A stretch of DNA of 7,974 nucleotides from Bacillota bacterium (lineage in GTDB: Bacteria; Bacillota; Bacilli; Alicyclobacillales; Alicyclobacillaceae), in contig JAKADF010000137.1 in assembly GCA_021820805.1 (NCBI GenBank), positions 1 through 7,974 of the forward strand. The letters run 5' to 3'. The translations under genes were made by a program, and so were the position numbers. The notes under the pieces were generated by a model, which saw nothing but the letters and a program-made list of their open reading frames with translations, was not told the origin of the DNA and searched no databases. Within the stretch, counting starts at the first letter, position 1. Each line of letters begins with the position of its first letter. Of the stretch, positions 4,803 to 7,974 are shown in pieces.

Positions 4803-6332
4803 ATGAAAAAGGGCAACCATGATACGGCGAAAATGACGCTAATTCCCGTCATTTTGATGATTTTTACTTCTGTATTTGGATTTACGAATATGTCGAGGGA
4901 TTTTTACCTAATGGGGTATGCGGCGATTCCGTGGTACCTTGTTACTGGTATCTTGTTCTTCATTTTGTATGCATTCATGCTCGGTGAGTTTGGTGCGAGT
5001 TTTCGTGCGGAAAAAGGCGGAATCTACTCTTGGATGGAGAAGTCGGTCGGGCCTCGGTTCGCGTTTATTGGTACCTTCATGTGGTACGCATCGTATGTGG
5101 TTTGGATGGTTGATATATCATCTACTATCTGGATCCCGTTATCCAATGCTATTTTCGGCACCGATACGACGCAGTCGTGGTCAATTTTTGGGCTAAGTGC
5201 CACACAGTGCCTGGGCCTGCTTGGTGCTTTATGGATACTTATTGTTACCCTTGTTGTCACAAAAGGTATTAGGCAAGTCAAGATTATCGCAGCTATTGGT
5301 GGAACGGCGGTTGCTCTGCTCAACGTCGTACTGCTTGTTGGCGGCATTATTGTCCTTGTCGCTTCAGGAGGACACCTGGCACAGCCAATCCCGTCCATTC
5401 ACGCATTCTTCCAGTCTCCAAAACCAGGTTACCAGTCGCCGATTGGTGTTCTATCCTTTATCGTCTTTGCAATTTTCGCTTATGGCGGTCTCGAGGTTGT
5501 GGGCGGATTGTCTGATAAAACAGAGAATCCGGAGCGGACAATGCCAAGAGCAATTAAGATTGCTGCATTTATTATTACAATCGCATACTCAGTCGGAGTC
5601 TTTTTGATTGGTATTTTCACAAACTGGCAAAATGTCCTGACTTCAGACAAAGTGAACTTGGGTAATGTCGCTTATGTAATCATGCGGAACATGGGATATC
5701 AGATAGGTCACGCAATGGGGCTTGGGTCTCATGGCTCGCTTCTCATGGCTGATTGGGTCGCACGTTTAGTTGGTTTATCGATGTTCCTTGCCCTTGTAGG
5801 TGCCTTTGTCGTCCTTGGATATTCACCCTTGAAGCAACTGATAGAAGGTGCGCCTGCGGAACTTTGGCCAGGCAAATTGGGGAAAGTTGTTGACGATGTA
5901 CCGAAAAATGCACTATGGGTACAATGTCTAATCGTGCTTGGTCTCATCTTGTTCATGGCGTTTGGCGGTGAAGGGGTTTCGACCTTCTTCAATTACCTGG
6001 TTCTAATGACCAACGTTGCAATGACCTTGCCCTACATGTTCCTGTCGATTGCGTATATTTTCTTCAAGAAGAACACTTCTATACCAAAGCCATTTACGGT
6101 GTACAAGCGTATGAAGAGCGCTTGGGTTGCAACGATTACTGTCACCTTGACTGTTGGGTTCGCCAATTTGTTTACCATCATCCAGCCTGCGCTAACTGGT
6201 GACTGGAAATCCACTATATGGATGATAGTCGGTCCCATATTTTTCGCAGCAATCGCGCTATTATTGTACAAACGGTATGAAATTAAAAAACTTGCCCATC
6301 CAGATAACGTAGGTAGTAAGCGCGCATCATGA
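4803..6332 (+). CDS. yjeM: YjeM-type APC-family amino-acid transporter (glutamate/GABA antiporter group)
   Basis: The 509-residue product is a polytopic (about 12-span) APC-superfamily transporter of the cytoplasmic membrane. From recalled sequence it matches Escherichia coli YjeM almost end to end (500 residues there). Shared landmarks are MTL-PVILMIFTSVFGF at the N-terminus, EKGGIYSWMEKSVGPRFAFI (70-89), FAIFAYGGLEVVGGLSDKTE (222-241), the following NPE segment, YSPLKQLIEG (340-349), and FANLFTIIQP near the C-terminus. YjeM is placed in the group containing the glutamate:GABA antiporter GadC, but its substrate is not established, so glutamate/GABA exchange is only a family-level guess. No decarboxylase gene is in the window. 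The start has GAGGAG (4791-4796) six bases before ATG. It appears monocistronic, flanked by its own promoter, a cre-like site and a terminator. Its coding sequence looks richer in G+C than its neighbours. Confidence 0.92.
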   Translation: MKKGNHDTAKMTLIPVILMIFTSVFGFTNMSRDFYLMGYAAIPWYLVTGILFFILYAFMLGEFGASFRAEKGGIYSWMEKSVGPRFAFIGTFMWYASYVVWMVDISSTIWIPLSNAIFGTDTTQSWSIFGLSATQCLGLLGALWILIVTLVVTKGIRQVKIIAAIGGTAVALLNVVLLVGGIIVLVASGGHLAQPIPSIHAFFQSPKPGYQSPIGVLSFIVFAIFAYGGLEVVGGLSDKTENPERTMPRAIKIAAFIITIAYSVGVFLIGIFTNWQNVLTSDKVNLGNVAYVIMRNMGYQIGHAMGLGSHGSLLMADWVARLVGLSMFLALVGAFVVLGYSPLKQLIEGAPAELWPGKLGKVVDDVPKNALWVQCLIVLGLILFMAFGGEGVSTFFNYLVLMTNVAMTLPYMFLSIAYIFFKKNTSIPKPFTVYKRMKSAWVATITVTLTVGFANLFTIIQPALTGDWKSTIWMIVGPIFFAAIALLLYKRYEIKKLAHPDNVGSKRAS

Positions 6333-6375
6333 ACTAAACAAGTTTTATTGTTAATTATCAAATGTGCGTCCCGAA

Positions 6376-6412
6376 TGGGGGACTCAGTTTAGGCTGAGTC
6401 CCCCTATTTGTT
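6376..6412 (+). terminator. Strong rho-independent terminator after the transporter gene
   Basis: GGGGGACTCAG (6377-6387) pairs perfectly with CTGAGTCCCCC (6394-6404) around a six-base loop, extended by an A-T pair (6376/6405). A T-rich tail, TATTTGTTG, follows. Confidence 0.9.
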
Positions 6413-6517
6413 GCTTGGCACAATTATATGAAACAAGGAATAGTGAAAATTGGACTTAAGACATTTGAATAAACAACACCAGATGTAGAAACTAGTCAAA
6501 TTAGCATTTGAATCATT

Positions 6518-6526
6518 TGATATAAT
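6518..6526 (+). promoter_or_regulatory. Extended -10 promoter of the acetyltransferase gene
   Basis: A perfect TATAAT (6521-6526) is preceded by TGA, giving the extended -10 pattern TGnTATAAT. No good -35 box is present at 16-18 bases, which extended -10 promoters tolerate. The start of transcription would be near 6533, about 20 bases before the ATG and just ahead of the ribosome binding site. Confidence 0.6.
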
Positions 6527-6552
6527 GCCTATGTATAAGGGGGGAATAGTAA

Positions 6553-7068
6553 ATGGAGAATAATTACGGCAATGGTCTGTACCAAACGCCAGATGTCACT
6601 ATTCACCCGTGGGCGGAAGAAGATTTTCAATTGTTAAAGCGTATGAACACTGAAAAAATGTGGGCTAGTTTAGGTGGGCCCGAGACGGATTTGGGTGTCA
6701 TTACTCGCCATCAGCGATATCTTAATGATGGTAAAGTCCATATGTTTACAATCAAATTTGGTTCTGAATCTATAGGTAGTGTGGGGTACTGGGAACGACA
6801 ATGGAAGGAGAGGGATGTATTCGAGACGGGCTGGAAAGTTATACCTGAATTTCAGGGGCGAGGTATCGCAACTTGTGCCATGTATGAGTTGTTTAACATC
6901 TTGCGTAATAATGTCCAACATGCAATCATATATGCTTTCCCTTCTACGGACAATACAGCATCTAATGCAATATGTCGCAAGTTAGGGTTCTCGTTGATTG
7001 GTGAAACAGATTTTGAGTTTCCAAAAGGCAAATGGATGAAATCTAATGAATGGTGTCTTGAACTATAA
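6553..7068 (+). CDS. GNAT-family N-acetyltransferase (RimJ/RimL-like)
   Basis: This 171-residue cytoplasmic protein would transfer an acetyl group from acetyl-CoA to an amine; the acceptor is unknown. The acetyl-CoA pyrophosphate-binding motif is clear: GWKVIPEFQGRGIATCAMYE (93-112), with the Q-G-R-G-I-A core at 101-106. It is followed by the typical motif B, NTASNAICRKLGF (134-146). The preceding strand (HMFTIKFGSESIGSVGYW) fits the central sheet of the fold. Length is normal for the Acetyltransf_3-like subgroup. ATG 6553 follows AAGGGGGG (6537-6544) with an eight-base spacer. It seems to be a single-gene unit. No clear terminator is seen in the 122 bases before the convergent WYL gene. Protein N-terminal, antibiotic or small-molecule acetylation are all possible. 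Confidence 0.9.
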   Translation: MENNYGNGLYQTPDVTIHPWAEEDFQLLKRMNTEKMWASLGGPETDLGVITRHQRYLNDGKVHMFTIKFGSESIGSVGYWERQWKERDVFETGWKVIPEFQGRGIATCAMYELFNILRNNVQHAIIYAFPSTDNTASNAICRKLGFSLIGETDFEFPKGKWMKSNEWCLEL

Positions 7069-7190
7069 TCATAGTAGAAGCATATAAAGGCCTTCAAGAA
7101 GCAACGGCACCTAAAAAGTTTTCTCCGGGTGTGCGGACATAGTGGCAACTGGCCAAGCTTAAAATAATTGTGGATTTAACTGGACATTGC

Positions 7191-7974
7191 TTATGGACGG
7201 TATAAGCACAGTCTCCCTTGTAAACCTTTTAAGACTTCCTCTGGCATATCCCCAATCTTGATATCCCCACCTAGGAAAAGTAGCCAATTTGTTATTTCGT
7301 TCAATTCTTCGGGTATATTAACATTGATAAAAGTTTTTAGAATGGCTGTGGTTTGGTAAGGATTCGTATAGGATATTGAAATTTTAAAAGGATGGTATTT
7401 TTTGAACTGGGCAATCGCTTTTGGACCAAGTTCAAGGACAAGGTTGATTACTTCTTCCTGCTTACTAAGTTTTTCTAAAATCTTTTTCTTACTTAAACTT
7501 TTTTTCATCGGACAGGGTTTAACATTGATGACTTGGTCGACAGGGAAAATTCGCTTCTTTTCTTCCTTTAAGTCAAAGCCTTCAATTAGCCAAAGGCTTT
7601 TCTCATGGTAAAGGTGCAAGAGATAAATTGGATAAGACTTTATTACAATCTCTACTTTGATGGTTATTAATAAGCATCTATCCAACAGAAGGATCTGGAT
7701 GAGTTTTTCTAACATGGGATGAGGGAGATCTGAAAGATCAAGCAGGTCGGGATTATTGGGGTTGGTCCCTTCAAAAAGCAAGATTTGATTTAAAAGAACA
7801 AGGTCATCTTGCTGGTTTTCTGAGATGAGGCCTAATAATTTTTCAGCTAAAGACTGGCGACTCTTTAGATAGGGGAGTTGTTGATTTCTTGTGGCCATAA
7901 AGGCAATAAAAAGAGCTTTAACCTCATTATCGGTAAAATGAACAACGGGTAGGACAGAGTTTTGCTTGACAAAA
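7191..7974 (-). CDS. WYL-domain transcriptional regulator, N-terminus outside the window
   Basis: Read on the minus strand, the frame is open from the right edge (first whole codon at 7973) to TAA at 7193-7191, giving 260 visible residues. A Met codon at 7898 is probably internal: the 25 residues before it (including HFTDNEVKALFIAF) continue naturally into ATRNQQLPYLKSRQSLAEKL, which matches the linker (LTPEE-xAL) that precedes the WYL domain. The WYL part lies around IKSYPIYLLHLYHEKSLWLI, followed by EGFD and KKRIFPVDQVINV. The C-terminal end (WLLFLGGDIKIGDMPEEVLKGL) fits the WCX extension. The DNA-binding helix-turn-helix should be in the missing part. WYL proteins are ligand-responsive regulators, some tied to phage defence or DNA damage; the target here is unknown. 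It converges on the acetyltransferase gene. Confidence 0.8.
   Translation of the reverse strand, partial: FVKQNSVLPVVHFTDNEVKALFIAFMATRNQQLPYLKSRQSLAEKLLGLISENQQDDLVLLNQILLFEGTNPNNPDLLDLSDLPHPMLEKLIQILLLDRCLLITIKVEIVIKSYPIYLLHLYHEKSLWLIEGFDLKEEKKRIFPVDQVINVKPCPMKKSLSKKKILEKLSKQEEVINLVLELGPKAIAQFKKYHPFKISISYTNPYQTTAILKTFINVNIPEELNEITNWLLFLGGDIKIGDMPEEVLKGLQGRLCLYRP

Noticed and set aside
7069..7190. Search for a bidirectional terminator between the convergent acetyltransferase and WYL genes
   Set aside because: Only short imperfect complementarities (such as around GGCAACTGGCC) were found; none forms a convincing stem with a T-tail.
1..7974. CRISPR arrays, tRNA or rRNA genes, insertion sequences and defence operons
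   Set aside because: No regularly spaced repeats, clover-leaf RNA, transposase or terminal inverted repeats were seen. A WYL regulator alone is not evidence of a defence island.

Overview
The window reads as chromosomal DNA of a low-G+C Gram-positive bacterium (Bacillota, Bacillales-like). Supporting signs are strong AGGAGG-type ribosome binding sites, hairpin terminators, a CcpA cre-like site, an HU protein closest to the Bacillus HBsu pattern, and a WYL regulator. An acidophilic or Alicyclobacillaceae-like host is a guess from the unusual cytochrome b operon, not something the sequence proves.

Left third (1-2592): the 3' end of a small membrane-protein gene (1-174) is closed by a hairpin. 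Next comes a compact four-gene operon: a 38-residue single-span protein (543-659), a 200-residue cytochrome b N-terminal-type subunit with all four haem-ligand histidines (656-1258), a 331-residue cysteine-free two-span protein with a large outer domain (1255-2250), and a 70-residue two-span protein (2303-2515). The first three genes overlap by ATGA. The last gene is a clear paralogue of the one cut by the left edge, so a second copy of a related operon probably lies just outside the window. The operon encodes neither a Rieske protein nor a c-type cytochrome nor a normal subunit IV, and the cytochrome b has Ser where Bacillus QcrB and plant b6 have the haem-attaching Cys.

Middle (2593-4540): mostly intergenic DNA with a 46-residue membrane miniprotein (2956-3096), an HU-type DNA-binding protein starting at GTG 3158, and a 189-residue membrane protein (3905-4474). 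The last ends in what looks like a histidine-kinase dimerisation helix with Asn in place of the phosphoacceptor His and no ATPase domain.

Right part (4540-7974): a YjeM-type APC-family amino-acid transporter (4803-6332) with its own promoter, a long leader carrying a cre-like site, and a strong terminator. It is followed by a GNAT acetyltransferase (6553-7068) with an extended -10 promoter. On the opposite strand is a WYL-domain regulator whose N-terminus runs off the right edge. These right-hand genes look like independent transcription units with no obvious shared pathway.
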